The notes: a model not told the origin generated them from the letters alone. Shown: positions 12,013 to 24,914, numbered from the stretch's first letter. The stretch is DNA of 64,000 nucleotides from Torreya grandis (GCA_037957365.1 JARHVA010002426.1:2412001-2476000), one strand, 5' to 3'. A program made the numbers and translations.

Positions 12013-15000
12013 TTAAGTAGCAAGAGAAAGGCTAGGAGGTGGTGGATCCATATCATCTGAACCCCAGCCTGAGCTTGAAGAGTCATTGCCATCTAGAATA
12101 GGCTACTAGCCAGTAGATTGAGTAGTGTCCTTATCATCTTCTTCCTATGTCTGAGTGGGAAAAATGACTAGAGATCTTGGGGAACTTGTCTAGCATGTTT
12201 GATAGGCCACCAGGTGCCACCCCAAAACTTATAGGTGCAAAGGAAGAGGAGAAGCATCCCAGCCATTTTGACTAGTAGGGGAAGGAGGCGGTGGCTACCA
12301 CCCTTGTTGCGGCCTAGGAAGGGTCATGCAATGGTATGGGGTGCCATTGTGAGAGCGGTGATAGGAACAAAAATTTGGCTTTCACTTCCTCCCATGGTAA
12401 CCAAGAGTGAGTTCGCTTGCAAAAGATATCCTAGATAGTGTGAATTACCCTTAAAAAAATTTTGAGAGCATTGATCCATGAGAATTTTGGTAGGGGCAAT
12501 TCATTGAGATTAAAAATAGGAGACCACCAGAGAGAGTGGGTATTAGCAGACAACCCATTGCAAAAACCAGAACCATTCTATAGAATCCATGTCTTAATCT
12601 TTTCCCATACATTACAAATGCTTTTAAGTACAAATTATCCCATGGTTTGGATGAGAGACTGAATGAAAAGCAAATTGGGTAAGTTGAGCCCTTTGTAGGC
12701 TTTCTTGCCCTTAGGCAATCCTGAGGTGATACAATGTCTGAACAACACCTTACAAGCTTCTTGTCCCTCAATGGACCACACAATCCACTTGGCACATAAG
12801 GTAGTTCCTTATCGGGTTATGTCAATGAGCCCCATCCCTTTGGCATCACACATGAGGCAACAATATTCTCAGACCACCATGTGGAATATTTTACCTTGGG
12901 GGAAGGTGGCCTAAAGAAAATCTCTAAGTAATTTATCCAACTTCTAGTAAGACTTCTTAGAAGGTACCCAACATGTTGATTAATACACATAGGTGGTCAC
13001 AAGAATTTTTGAGCAGATTTAAAATTTTACTGCTAACAAAAGAGACTTGGTCACCTAGTAATATAGCTTCTTTCAACAATGTATTGCCACATCAAAGGTG
13101 GTGAAACATCAAAAGAAAAGGGGATGCCAAGAAATTTAAAGACTTCATCATGTTGGATCCACTTCCAACCAAATTTATTAACCAACGTTCGTGGAGGGAG
13201 GTAATATTGTTTGTAGCAAAGAGTTTTCTACCATTGGATGCTAGAGATAGAAGCCAAGAAGAAGGTATCGAGACATTGCAAGGAATTATGTACATTGGAT
13301 TCATCCTCAATAAGAGTAAGGAAGGAATCATCCAAAAAGTGATGATAAATTGATTTCATATCTTCTTGTAGTTTTTTGGTGTTTGGAGGGAGATAAATTC
13401 CTTTAACAAGGACCCTAGCTTGGACATTGCTAGGAAAATATCCAAAATCCTCAACTGCAAACACATACAAGGTAGGAGCCGATGGCACCCTTGTCAAATG
13501 GAGTGGAACAATCCAAAATAATTAGAGGTAACTCCATTAATGGAGAGGATAGCTGAGGCATCTGTAAAATAATCTAGATAGTTTGGATGATGACAGGCTT
13601 GAAGCCCAATGCTTGAAGCATGGCTAAAATGAATGGCCATTTGATGCGGTCATAAGATTTTGCAAAGTTAATTTTAATGAACATATCTTGTTTTTTGGAC
13701 CATTTGGCCCAGTCCATCCCATCTCAGACTGGAATGATGTTATTTAATATATAATATCTTCAAATGAAACCCATTTATTTTGCATGCATGATGAGAGGTA
13801 TCATATTACGTAATTGGATTGCCAAAGCCCCCATAATGATTTTATAAGATATATTCAGGAGGGTGATGGACCATCATTTACATATCAACTCAGGATCTCC
13901 CTGATTAGGTGTGAATTTAATATTCCCTTTATTTATAATTTTACGTATCTAATATGAGAAAATTGTTTCTTGATAAACCTTATATAAGTCACTACCCGTA
14001 AGGTCTCAAAGGGTTTTATAAAATTCCTAGGGAAAGCCATCAATGCCAAGAGCTTTGTCATTAGCCATGTGAGATACTACCTCATGCAAATGATCAACAA
14101 TGAGGTGCCTATCTCAATTCACCTACTTAGCAGGAGTGAGTTTACATGGCACCACTATGAAGCATTGTTGGAGGGCAATTTCATGCTCAACCGAGGAGAG
14201 CAATTTCATGCTCAATTTGAACACTTGTTGATAATGGTGGACAAAGGTTTGAATAATATGTGGGGTCTCTGTAAGTATTTTTATAGCCTCAAAGATGACT
14301 TGAATTCTTTGTTTTGAGTTCTTGGCTCATAGCATTTGAAATAACTCATTTGAATCTTTGTCCCCAATCTTAAGCCAATGAATCCTGGCTTTGACTTGGA
14401 CACCCTGGGAATTATAGTTATCTACAATATGAATGTAGTGTCATAAAGAGGAAACTCTAACCTACAATATCTCATTGAAGGGATCTTTTTCTAGGGATAA
14501 ATAAATCTACATGGCTCAGCTCTGAGAAAGTAGTAGAGTACGAGTCTCTCCAAATTTTAGCAAGTTAGTGGCCATAGATTCACAAAAAGTGAGAGGTCCT
14601 TCATCATCCAACCAAAGAATCCAACTAGATTCTTAGGAAGGACATGGATCTACATTACAAACTCTCCTAATGTGCACTATAGTGGCCCCATGTTTCATCA
14701 AAGAGGTGTTTAGGAAGAATTCCATTATGTAGATTTTGGGTTTCATAAACTACCATATCACTTTGAACTAAATAGGGGAGTGGTCAAAAATACAAAAATA
14801 TGGTAGTGCCTACACCAAAGGGGAAAAACTATTATCAAAGGATAAGTATGGTTGGGTGGATATCAATGCCCTATCTAGATGCTTCAAAACCCGAGTGGGG
14901 CCTTCCCTAAAATTACTCCAGGTGTACCAAAATCCATCTCCGAATTGGCACGTTAAATTGAGGTCATAAAGACCCAATTTAGTGCACATGCAAAACCATG

Positions 15001-15500
15001 CTTCCCTTTCACCAAATACCCACCTAATAGGAAAGTGGCCCACTTTGTCTTTGGGAGATGCCACCATATTAAAGTCACAACATAATACCCAATGGGCATC
15101 AAGGAGATCGTCCACTATCCATCACCATAAATGGGTATGCTCCAAGGCATCATTCGAGGTATAAATATTAATAAATACAAAATATTGGCTTTCAATGCTA
15201 AAAAGATACCATATTAACTGATTGGTCGGGTTGATGCCAAATTGAACTAAGTACAGTCACCACCTTAGATAAATGAATGTGATTGCTATGAAAAATGACT
15301 ATATCATGCCAGATGGAATTAATGATAGCTGTTAATAAAAAATCTACCACCTTGAATTATTTCAAAAAAAGGATGTCCATCTCGAGAAACTTCCTTTTGA
15401 ATCACATAAAACAAACTTGCATTTCGGGTCTGTGAGACCCTGAATATTCCATGAAAATTAATTCATAGATGACGGGTGTCAAGAGACATGTCCTTCGATT
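12013..15500 (-). pseudogene. LINE ORF2: endonuclease and reverse transcriptase (copy 2, broken)
   Basis: A decayed but easily read L1-type ORF2. The endonuclease starts near 15,440 with SWNIQGLTDP. An open stretch (14,810-15,115) then holds VLCCDFNMV, FGEREAW and TWSNFREGPTRVLKHLDRAL, followed by DHSPI. RT motifs include KEGDPELICKW-like and SITLLNISYKI near 13,860, INFAKSYDRIKWPF near 13,660, and HHFLDDSFLTL near 13,340 at the YADD position. A C-terminal GLNLPNLLF region follows, and the end SSSSGWGSDDMDPP runs to a TAA at 12,013. Many stops and frameshifts are present. The intact protein would nick DNA and prime reverse transcription at the nick. Confidence 0.85.
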
Positions 15501-15539
15501 CTAGACCTTCCAGGGCATCATATCGATTTTGCAGAAAGT

Positions 15540-16380
15540 GCCCACTATTGACACTTAAAAAATAATCAAATTGCTTCCTCTGAATAGGGTTAGCCTAGTG
15601 TTCTCCTTCCTTCACCTTATCACTCTTTTGAGGAGGGATGTGAGAGTGTTTGGACATATCCCACAAAGCATAAAGTGGAATAGTGGTTGGTTGTGAGTCT
15701 AAAAATATGGAATAACATGGAACGAAGGCCTCCCAACCTTAGGAAAAGACACTATAAGTTGGGGGTGTTAAATACCCAAGGGTTTTCAACCAATTTTATG
15801 GTTTCAACGCGAGGAGGCTCTTTCTCAGCAAGAACCTGCTCATGTGCACCATTGCTCGAAGATGGTTTGCCTCCTTTGGGAACAACAACTATGTTTGTGT
15901 CTTTGGATCAATTGTTCTTCTTCCCTATTGTAGTCCATCCATCCTCAGCTTATTTTTTTCTAGCTTCAAGAGAGGGCTTGGGGGGAGAGGAGGAGCGGTT
16001 GGACACATTATTATGAACAAATTGAAGGGGACAATCCCGAATCTTATGGTCTATGCCTTGGAATAAAAAGAAAGTGTTAGGAAAGTTGATATACATAATC
16101 CATAATATTTAAAAAATCCCCAAATTGAATTTTCACATACTCCTTAAGGTCCTGGGAAAGGTCTACTTCTATACAATCCCTTTTTTGTGATCTAGTAGAG
16201 TATGTTGTTATGTTATTGAGTTGTTTTGTTAGATATGTGATAAAAAAATTTAAATTTTGGATCCTTTTTAGTGTGGTTTATATTCCATTCTTCAATGATG
16301 GGTATAGAGGGACAACACCTCCACTATTATCATAGGGAGTCCCACAAGTGGCAAAAATTAAAGGAGTCAAATACCTGTTT
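15540..16380 (-). pseudogene. LINE ORF1 remnant (copy 2)
   Basis: Minus-strand sequence upstream of the endonuclease. It shows a zinc-knuckle-like stretch near 16,035 (HKIRDCPLQFVHNN after frame correction), followed by a P/K-rich tail near 15,950, and an N-terminal part around 16,200-16,330. This is the order seen in plant LINE ORF1, an RNA-binding chaperone. The frame is broken throughout. It parallels 8,203-9,370. Confidence 0.55.
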
Positions 16381-17371
16381 CTAGGAAGATGAATTCAATC
16401 GAATTCTATTTTTAAGAAACAAAGATATAATGGTATTTTTCACTCTATTTTTAGGAGGAATCCTCAGAATATTTTACCAATTGTCTGTATTTATTTTTTT
16501 GGAATTCACATGTAATCTACACAAAAAATTCACATGTAATTTGTTCATCTTAAAGTTAATAAAACTTGATATCTTGTATTGTAGATACTTTCTTATCTAA
16601 AATTTTACCATTCAAACCTTATATTTTATTTCATCCATAAGTATTTTATGCGTTTAATTATTTTTATTATTACATTCTATTTTGTTGTTGTTGTTTTAGG
16701 ATATGTATTTTACTAACATTATGGAAGTAGAGATGTTGACTATAATATTGAGTTATGAAAAAGATGTATTTAAAAAAATGAGTATTGGTTAATTATTGTG
16801 AATATATAATTGAAAATAAATAAAATGGTTAAATGATTATTCTACCATTTATTATGAAGAAAATAAATTCTTGTGTGTTATCTTACAAGTGAAAATTGTT
16901 GAGTTGGTTAAGTAGATTTTTCAATCAAGTGATGTTTTCTTAACTCATATTTTAAGGAAATGTGGATTCCCTAAATATTTTATATGTTAGATATTGTAAA
17001 TATTGATTTTATATTACAATAAAATAACTTAAAATGTTACTTATTCTTCAATTTAAATTTTAAAAAAATATATACTACTAAAAATAGAATGGAAGACTAT
17101 TTAAATTTTGATTAATTTTTTGAATAAAACTTCTAATTTCATTTAAGAAAATGTTATTCTATGACTATATATATCTATAAATAATAAATTTCAAACACAC
17201 ACACACACACACATATATGCCTTTATGTCAATTTTGAAATTAAGTTTAAGAAATTTTTATAATATTTTATTATAAATCTTAAGCTTCAAGTTATAAATGT
17301 GGAAGTTTAAAAGAGTTTATTCAAATATACAATCCATTTAATACAAAAATAAATAGAGAACAATGTTACGT
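16381..17371. other. Duplicated non-coding spacer (copy 2)
   Basis: Counterpart of 9,371-10,364, AT-rich with no gene. It differs mainly by small indels, including a short (AC)n microsatellite absent from copy 1. Confidence 0.7.
17194..17212. repeat. (AC)n microsatellite
   Basis: About nine AC units followed by ATATAT. Copy 1 of the duplicated spacer has an AT-only run here. Confidence 0.9.
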
Positions 17372-17886
17372 TGTTGGTGTAGAATAGTTATTATTCCATT
17401 TATTAATTAAATAGATTAATCCTACATATGTCATTTGTCTTAGCTTTTGAGGTAGTTAGCTACCACTTGTCTTAGTTAAGTGCTTGTTACACATTTGTTC
17501 TCTACTAGCCTAATGTTAATTAACTCCATGATTCTAGGTGGAAGTTGTATGTGCCTTATCCTATATAAGATACCTATTGTAATTCTAATTATTAAGAAAG
17601 ACAATTATTGCACATTTTATTTGTCTCTCTTTTGGGGGGGATTTTTTCTCACTGGGTTTTCTCCTTTTGCTCATCTTTTTGAGAGTTTTATTATACATGG
17701 GTACCTCATCAGTACTTATTGTCAGGACCCATCTTTTATTTCTCACCCACCTATTGTAAAGCTATTTATCAAGAAAGACAATTATTACACATCTTCTTGA
17801 ATATTTATGAATACAAACAATGTCATTGTGGTAAAATTATTGTGTGCTCATTATACTAGAAGATCACCTATTGAATAATTTTATCA

Positions 17887-17898
17887 TGGTATTATATC
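17887..17898 (+). other. Primer-binding site (tRNA-iMet type, degenerate)
   Basis: TGGTATTATATC follows the LTR end directly. The first six bases match the usual plant copia primer site TGGTATCAGAGC. Confidence 0.55.
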
Positions 17899-18405
17899 TC
17901 TACATCTACATTCCTATTTGCATTCCACTTGAGTGGGAATTGAATAGTTTGATATCTCCTAGTTTATTTCTTCTAAAATGAAGAGACATCATTTGCTACA
18001 GAGGGACCTACCACAACATTCACTATAGGACATTTTGTACTTACTTTCTCTCTCTTATTTGTGTAGGCACACATCCTTCATATTTTTGTATAATACTAGG
18101 ATCACTACTATGTACTTGGGTACCTCATCAAGCCTCGTTACCATGCGCCAATTTTATATCCCACCTAATCTATGGTTAAGGGGAGGTGGAGAGAAGGGCA
18201 GGGGGAGAGGGCGGTGTTGGAGTGGGGCTTTCTAGTCCTACATTCTCTTCTTTGTCTCTATTTTTATTTTAGGGGAGGGGGAGTTTTTTCTCATTGGATT
18301 TAATACTTTTAATCCACTTGTTAAGATTACTATTGTACATGGGTACCTCATCAAGCCTTGTTTTTGGGACCCATATTTTCATTTTTGGCCAACTAAGCTA
18401 TGTTT

Positions 18406-18413
18406 AAGGGGGG
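18406..18413 (+). other. Polypurine tract
   Basis: AAGGGGGG sits directly before the TGTTGGTGTAGG start of the 3' LTR, an arrangement typical of a plus-strand LTR element. Confidence 0.75.
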
Positions 18414-18798
18414 TGTTGGTGTAGGATATTTATTATTTAATGTATTTATTAAATTAATTATTCCCACACATGTAGATTCAACATACTTAGGTGATTCTTT
18501 GGTCTATGGTAGTTAGCTTCCACTTATCTTAGCTTCTACAGTAGTTAGCTTCCATTTGTCTTAGATAAGTGGTTGTTACACATTTGTTCTCTACTAGTCT
18601 GCTATCAGTTAACTCCATAATTCTAGGTGGAAGTTGATTATTGCTTATCCTATATAAAACACCTATTGTAAGGATATTTATCAATAAAGATAATTATTTC
18701 ACATCTTCTTACATATTTTTTAATTTAAGTAAGGTCATTGCTGCAGAATTATTGTGTGCTCATTTTACCAGAAGATCACGTATTAGACAATTCTGTCA
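18414..18798 (+). repeat. 3' LTR of the copia-like element
   Basis: About 385 bp starting TGTTGGTGTAGGATATTT and ending CAATTCTGTCA, the most complete copy of this LTR in the window. It contains a partial internal duplication (CTTAGCTTCTACAGTAGTTAG) and TATATAAAA near 18,651, a possible core promoter. Confidence 0.7.
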
Positions 18799-18959
18799 AT
18801 TATGAAAAATATAGTTTTGATTGCATATGAATCATTTCAAACATAAAATAAAATAAACACAATAAATATATATAAATGTTATGGCCTATTTAGGATAACT
18901 TAATGGGATGTTGGTTCTTTTTTATTCATAAGAGGGAGTCTATCTTTTGATTCATGACT

Positions 18960-20050
18960 CAGTTATGGACAAGGTGGAGTACCAATTGGACCATTTATTG
19001 GTCAAATGCAATGAGATCTGGCCTGGTATTGAGAGATTTAGAAATTGGGTGGCAAGGAACTAGAAGCTAAGATCTACTATAGAGATTAATCTCGTGATAA
19101 GAAAATGTTTTCTTATCACCTTCTCTAACAAAGATGATTTGTTAAGAATCCTCTTGGAAGGCCTTAGTTTCATGGACGAAATCTTCTTCTCAATATAAAA
19201 ATAATGAGAGGGCCTCTATCATGAGGAGGATTACATGAAAGATTTTATGGTTTGTATTTCTATCCTAGAACTCTCATTTGAGTTTTGGCATGAAGATGCC
19301 ATTTTGGGATATCTCAGGGTTTTGGTGTTCTTTTAGCTATCGACCCAACCACTCGGTCTAGAAGAAGAATTTTCAAATCCAGATTCAACATCTTTATCTC
19401 CCCCTCCAAATTGATCATAAAGACTCTACTTCTAATATTGAAGGATTGTTTTTGAAGGTAAGAGTATAACATAGATGAATTATTTGGACCTTGCAAGACA
19501 TGTTATTGCATTGAATATTTAGGGAGGTTATGCCCTAATAGTACACATACCCTTAGTAATGTGGGGATCTTTGTAAATGGGAGTAAGGCGGTTTCCAACC
19601 CAATGTATCTTCTATGGAACCCAAAATGATAGCATAGTTAGAAGAGTTCACTCAACTTTAGCCCTAGTTTTCCTCCCTAGAATTAGATTCAACTCCATAA
19701 CCTGAGGATAAATTCTAGATGTAGCCTCATTTGGAGCCAAAGGTCACTTCATGAAAATTGAGCTAACTCATGAATGGAAGGTCAAGGCCATATATTCTTT
19801 TCAATCATCAAGAGGATTCAAAAATTCATGAGGGTCTAGTAAATCTTGAACCATTAGTTTTAGTAAAATCAGTTATGTGGATTATTCCTTCTTCCCTGGC
19901 TATAATTGGAGATGATCTACCCCAATCTAATTGAAGGGGTAAGTCAAGTCCTAAATCACTAGTTCAATAAGATGATGATCTATTTATCTCACTTAAGGCT
20001 CTCTTAGATGACAATATAACTCGTGAAAAAGACCCTCCCCTACCCTCTCC
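18960..20050 (+). pseudogene. LINE ORF1-like relic with DUF4283-type domain
   Basis: Plus-strand fragments read INLVIRKCFLITFSNKDDL, then ILLEGLSFMDEIFF, then LELSFEFWHEDAIL near 19,270. This matches the DUF4283 region of plant LINE ORF1 and related proteins, where a FxF strand is followed by GGPWxxxxxxLxLxxW and LPxEFW. Downstream parts are too broken to read a zinc knuckle. No ORF2 follows in a readable state. The family is inferred from motif order. Confidence 0.5.
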
Positions 20051-20940
20051 TCCCCTCCTTCTAAGTCTTGTAAATAGGATCCATAATAAAAAGAGAAATG
20101 GGTTAATTTGCCACCATCAGGATCTTGGTTCCTACATATATAAATATTTAAGGGAAAGGTCAAAGTTGATTTTGGTATTGAAAATAAACAAATAGGGATG
20201 TTGCATTCTTGTAATAAGAGGGTGAAAGAGATGGAATAGAAAATTGTAAAGGGTACCCAAAGTACCCCATTAGAGAGGAAAATACCTATTTCCTAATGGG
20301 TCCAGCTCTTTCCATTCTCTTTATGGATGTACAAGCTTTAGCTTGGGTCTTGATCAAGTTGGGAATTTGGGCACTAATATGATGTCCTTGTGTGAAGTTT
20401 GGGAGGTTATCCTCCTTTGGAACCATTGTACCTTTTATTCCATTTTAGTGTGCTTTTTTCCCTTTTCAAATCTACCTTTCTCATCCTTTTGCTAGTCCTT
20501 TTATGTGTTTCAATTTTATGGTAGTAGGCTTGTTAATCTGACCATTCTTATAGGAAGTTTTTATTATTCTTTATTCCAAATTGAAGTACAACAAGTGTCT
20601 ACCTTTGGTAGATTATGTTTGGTCACTTCTCTTAATTGTTTTTCTTTTTATTGTTTTTGTCTCTTTCCCTCATGGCAATTCCACCACCATCTCATCATCC
20701 CATGTCCTAGAATGATGTGGTACCCCTTCCTTAGACTGGATTTCCCTCTCCATTTCATCATTACCTAACTCACCCGAGATGTCTCTTAAATTCATGACCA
20801 AGTTATGATTAGTTTCATTATTGTGAATTATTTTCACCTCTCCCCTTTCACTTTAAGTGCTTATCATGTATTTCCTTTTCACTACATCACCATTTTATCT
20901 ATGTGTGTATTGTATTGTGTTATGCCTTCATTGTCTCTTT
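20051..20940. other. No gene recognised
   Basis: T-rich sequence with open plus-strand stretches (20,505-20,768 and 20,805-21,101) whose first parts are F/L/Y/H-rich and look like compositional artefacts. The end of the second stretch belongs to the next entry. Confidence 0.4.
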
Positions 20941-22230
20941 GCATGGCTTCTATGAAAGACTCTTTAGGGACTGAAGATCACTCTCATGAGGGAGACAAAA
21001 TAAAGTTAGGTCTTGGGAGAACTGAGCACAAGTTAGGTTCTAAGATCATAAACACTAACCCTATGTTTTGGGTCATTCCTGATAGTGGTGGTCTGACCTA
21101 ATTCATGTTAAAGATATTCAAGAATGACATGATACTATCCAAGGAGTTCACTTCAACATGGGAGGATAGTATGGTTATTGTAAGAGACATGAGATTGAAA
21201 ATTTCTAAGGAGTCTATTACTCAAGTAACAGGGCTAGTTGTCCGCGATTTGAATTATTATAAAGACAAAATCATGAAATCTGAATTGTTCACTAAAATTT
21301 TCAACTCCACTAAAAAGAATAAAAAGGTCACCAAGAGATTTTGACATGTTGATCTTCTGAAATCCTGGCCTGATGTTTGCAAATAGGTAATGTTGTATCT
21401 TACTTTGGATTCCAAACTCAACTTGGTGATGTTGCATCATTTTATACTCTTGAATCACTTTAAGGATGTTTACAAAACCAACCTTCACTATTTTTTGTTA
21501 CATTTCCTTGAGGACTCAGTTGTAACTTTCTAGGGAAATAACAAATTCTCCATTGCACATCAAGGCCTTATTATCCTACTATTCAAAATGCCATTTCAAT
21601 GATTAGCAAGACAATGTCACTAACACTGAGTTCTAGATCTATTTTTAAGAAGGGTAAGAAATGAGCTAAGGGTGCGGTCAAAGATGACAGGTTGAGAGAG
21701 AAGTTGATTTTGAAACTCAAGGAGTTAGAGGAATGAAATGAGGTAGAAATTGAGACCCAAGCTCTAGACGAACCTATAGTGAAACTTTTGGCCCCAACTT
21801 TGAATGCCTTGGATGACCATGGATAATATATTACAGCTAGAGTTGTGATTCATTCACCTAGAGAAAGACGTTGCTATCTTGAACTAGAGATTAAGAGTAA
21901 GGCCCTAGAACTAATGGCAATGAGAAATGTTGTTAAGAAAATTCAAGGTGCCCTTTTTCTTAAATTAGGCTTGGAGGTGAAGGAGGACCTCGTTTATACT
22001 CCTAGCACTCCCATAACAAATAGATAGAAGAACAAGAGCATAATCAGTTTATGAGTTCTTCAAGGAAACATTCTAGAGATGTTGATTCTCATCTATCAAC
22101 ACCTAAGATTTATCATTCCCCGTTTAGAGCCATAGGCCTTAACTATGGGGGGTGGGGGGAAATGGACTTGGTTCTAGGACCCGGGGCAAGGCAAGGAAGA
22201 GGCCCCACTAGAACCTCTAGTGTTCCTCCT
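20940..22230 (+). pseudogene. Unnamed repeat-type ORF relic
   Basis: Plus-strand frames give a coherent protein-like series: NPMFWVIPDSGGLT, FKNDMILSKEFTSTW, MVIVRDMRLKISKESITQV near 21,190, then a helical part ending HQGLIILLFK near 21,580. A K/E-rich coiled stretch follows at 21,680-22,030. The pattern resembles repetitive, gag-like proteins I associate with plant genomes, but I cannot name the family. Several stops and at least one frameshift are present. The open pieces are 21,105-21,344 and 21,845-22,027. Confidence 0.35.
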
Positions 22231-22860
22231 TAATCTTGTTTGGTTTGTCTTTTCTCTTTTGCCTCGTTAATATATTTCCTTTCCCCAAGGTTTTTTATTT
22301 GTCTCTTTGGTCTTGTAGTTGATAGGTCCTCTCTGAGTCAAAATTTTGTACCATAGTTTTTTTAATGGATGTTATTTTAGTATTTTTTGGCTCCTTCAAA
22401 GGGAAACTCAAGTTTCCCATTGTGTACAGGCTAAGTTACACACCAGTCTAAAGTGAGCTTACCTTAATTTGAACTTATTGAGATGCACATAGGTACTCTT
22501 TTTCTCATACATCTTTCATTAGGCATTAAGTGTTAAAACCTCTACCATTTTTCAGTGCACATCTATAAAGAAGTTGAAATTGATTAGAATATAAAGGATG
22601 GATCTTATAAAGCTAAGACAAATTAAACAAGTAGAATGAATGTATTTTTATTAATAAGAAATAATTATTTATTTGAAAAGAAATATTGATTATGTTTACC
22701 TAAGAAATAATGCTTCTCTTTTTTAGTGTATGGGACAACTTGTGATCTCAGGTAATTTTATTTACACAAAATCTACAAAGTTTCCAATAGAGGGAAATAA
22801 ATGAGGTTTCCCTATCAAAAAAATATCCTAAGTGTATGTAGACAACATAGTACCTTCTAA
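22231..22860. other. No gene seen
   Basis: Intergenic AT-rich sequence up to the target site of the copia element at 22,861. Confidence 0.4.
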
Positions 22861-22865
22861 AATTT

Positions 22866-23335
22866 TGATGAAATAAACCACAAAAAAGTAGAGGAAAGAA
22901 AGAATAAACACAACACAACCAAAAAAAACACAAAATAGTTTAACTTTCATTAATCTTCTACCAAGTGAGATACAAGTTATTTATCCTCTATGCCAACAGA
23001 CGTGCGCAACACTCATTCATTACAATCATTTTCTACAAACAAAATAACAAAGCTTCATTGCATGTATATTTTCATTCATACCAAAAACATAACATATCAT
23101 AAACATAGAAATATATCAAAAAAAAATAGTTGCCTTCGTTGGAAGACTCTAGATGCAACTAGAAATAGAAAGAGAAAATGCATTTAATATATTATATGAA
23201 AATAGCAAATTGGCATGTGAACAGATGCAAGAGATTAAAGTAAATTTAATGCAAAATGCATAAAATTAGCTGAGTTGGAAGTGATGTGGTAGGGAAGATT
23301 AAAACCATTGAGTTGTAGGTCCACATCTGGCAACA
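22866..23335 (-). repeat. 3' LTR of the copia element
   Basis: About 470 bp. Compared with the other LTR it shows mostly CG-to-TG/CA and CHG changes, for example GACGTGGCAGG against GATGTGGTAGG and AACCGCTGAG against AACCATTGAG. This is the signature of methylated-cytosine deamination. Confidence 0.9.
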
Positions 23336-23350
23336 CCCCCCTTCATATTC
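23336..23350 (-). other. Polypurine tract
   Basis: The minus strand reads GAATATGAAGGGGGG directly before the TGTTG start of the 3' LTR. Confidence 0.9.
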
Positions 23351-23699
23351 ACTACCATGTATATCAGTTATACCTATTCTTTATCGAAGATGCTCAAATA
23401 AATTATTTGCAAGTGGATTTTTAAATATGTTTTTAAGTTTTTCTTCAAACATGCAAAAATCAAGATATATATTACCATTATTCACCAATTCATAAATGAA
23501 GTGATATCTAGTGTCAAAATGCTTGATGTATTTAGGAAACACATTTTTTAGATAATGCAATAGATAAATTTTTATAACAATATATATTTGAAGGTTCTTA
23601 TTGAGTATGGCTTAAATATGAAAGTACTCTTCCTATCCAAACTTCCTATCAAGTTGCTAATGTGGCTACAACATATTCTACTTCAGCGGATGAAAGTGT

Positions 23700-24914
23700 A
23701 ATAATTAGTTATTTCTTTGACGCCCAAGAGATAGCACCTGATTTAAGATGAAAAACATAACTTGAAGCGTTTTTTATCATCCATGCTACCTCTTCAATCA
23801 TTATCCGTATAACCAATCACTTTGAAGTCATTTTATGGTGTATACATGACTCCAAAACTCTTTGTTCTAGCTATATTTCTTAGTATTTTTTTTCCATCTT
23901 TCGAATGAAACTCTTTGGGATTGTCAATGAATCTTGAGATAAGTCTAATCCTATACATAATGTCTAGTTTTATGGTAGTTAGATACATGAGGCTGCTTAC
24001 TAATCTCTTGAATAAAGTTGCATCAATAGTTGCACTTTGTCCTCTTTGCTAAGTTTTAAACCTATTGCAACCGGTGTAAGCGCTGAATTAACATTCAACA
24101 TTTTGAACATTTTCAATAAATCATTAGCATACTTTGATATACATATGAAAATTCCTTGTTTGGATCACCTCACTTATATGCCAAGAAAATATCTCATAAG
24201 CCCTAAATCAATCATCTCAAATTTAGTTTTCAATGCTTCCTTAAATGATTCATTTGACAAGTTTTCGATAAAAATCAAGTCATCCAGATACAAACATACT
24301 ATCAAGATTTATCCTTCTTCATTAACTTTAGCATACAAAGTTTGTTCATTGCCACATTTTCTAAACTCATTGAGCACCAAATATGAATATTTTCTACTAT
24401 ACCAAGCTTTAGGAGCTTGCTTCAATCCATATAAGGCATTTTTTAGCTTGTAGACCGTGTGCTCTTCTCCTTGAATTTCATAACCAGGTGGATGTTTTAT
24501 ATAAACTTCCTCTTCTAAATTTTCATTCAAGAATGTTGATTTAATGTCTATTTGATAAACCTTCCAACTATTTTGAGCTACAATGGATAAGACCATTTTA
24601 ACAATGTCTAGTCTTGTTACAGATGAAAATGTTTCATTGTAATCTATGCATAGCTATTGTGTGAAGCCATTAACTACTAGTGTTGATTTGTGTTTCTCAA
24701 AATTTCCATCTACATTAAAATTTGTTTTGTAAACCCATTTTACTCCAATCATGTCTTTTTCTTTAGGAAGTTCTACAAGACCCCAAGTTTGATTCTTTTC
24801 AATTGATTGTATTTCTTCATCCATAACTGCAATCCAATTTCCATCTTTAATTTCATCCTCAAAGTAAATTGGATTAACTTGTGTTAAGAATGTAAAATTA
24901 GAACAAAAATCCAT
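23700..24914 (-). pseudogene. Copia reverse transcriptase and RNase H
   Basis: The RT opens in 24,654-24,914 with NQTWGLVELPKEKDMIGVKWV, the classic copia RT entry. It continues in 24,309-24,596 with [20 protein letters not shown] and [13 protein letters not shown]. The catalytic YLDDL box is at about 24,280-24,292. The RNase H part is readable at 23,772-23,815 as GYTDNDxRGSMDDKKR. Stops separate these parts. The intact enzyme would copy the element RNA into DNA within cytoplasmic particles. Confidence 0.9.

Larger units (their letters stand above)
17372..18798 (+). mobile_element. Rearranged copia-like LTR element (copy 2)
   Basis: The 5' LTR starts TGTTGGTGTAGAATAG at 17,372 and is interrupted at about 17,630-17,755 by a piece of the 3' internal region. 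It then finishes near 17,886 with ATTTTATCA. A primer site TGGTATTATATC follows, resembling TGGTATCAGAGC. Two tandem copies of the 3' internal segment (GGGTACCTCATCAAGCC at 18,118 and 18,343) precede the PPT and the 3' LTR. No gag or pol remains. The structure suggests repeated template switching or local duplication near the 3' end. Confidence 0.65.

Noticed and set aside
24037..24453. 138-codon plus-strand open frame
   Set aside because: Antisense to the copia reverse transcriptase, which has clear motifs on the minus strand.
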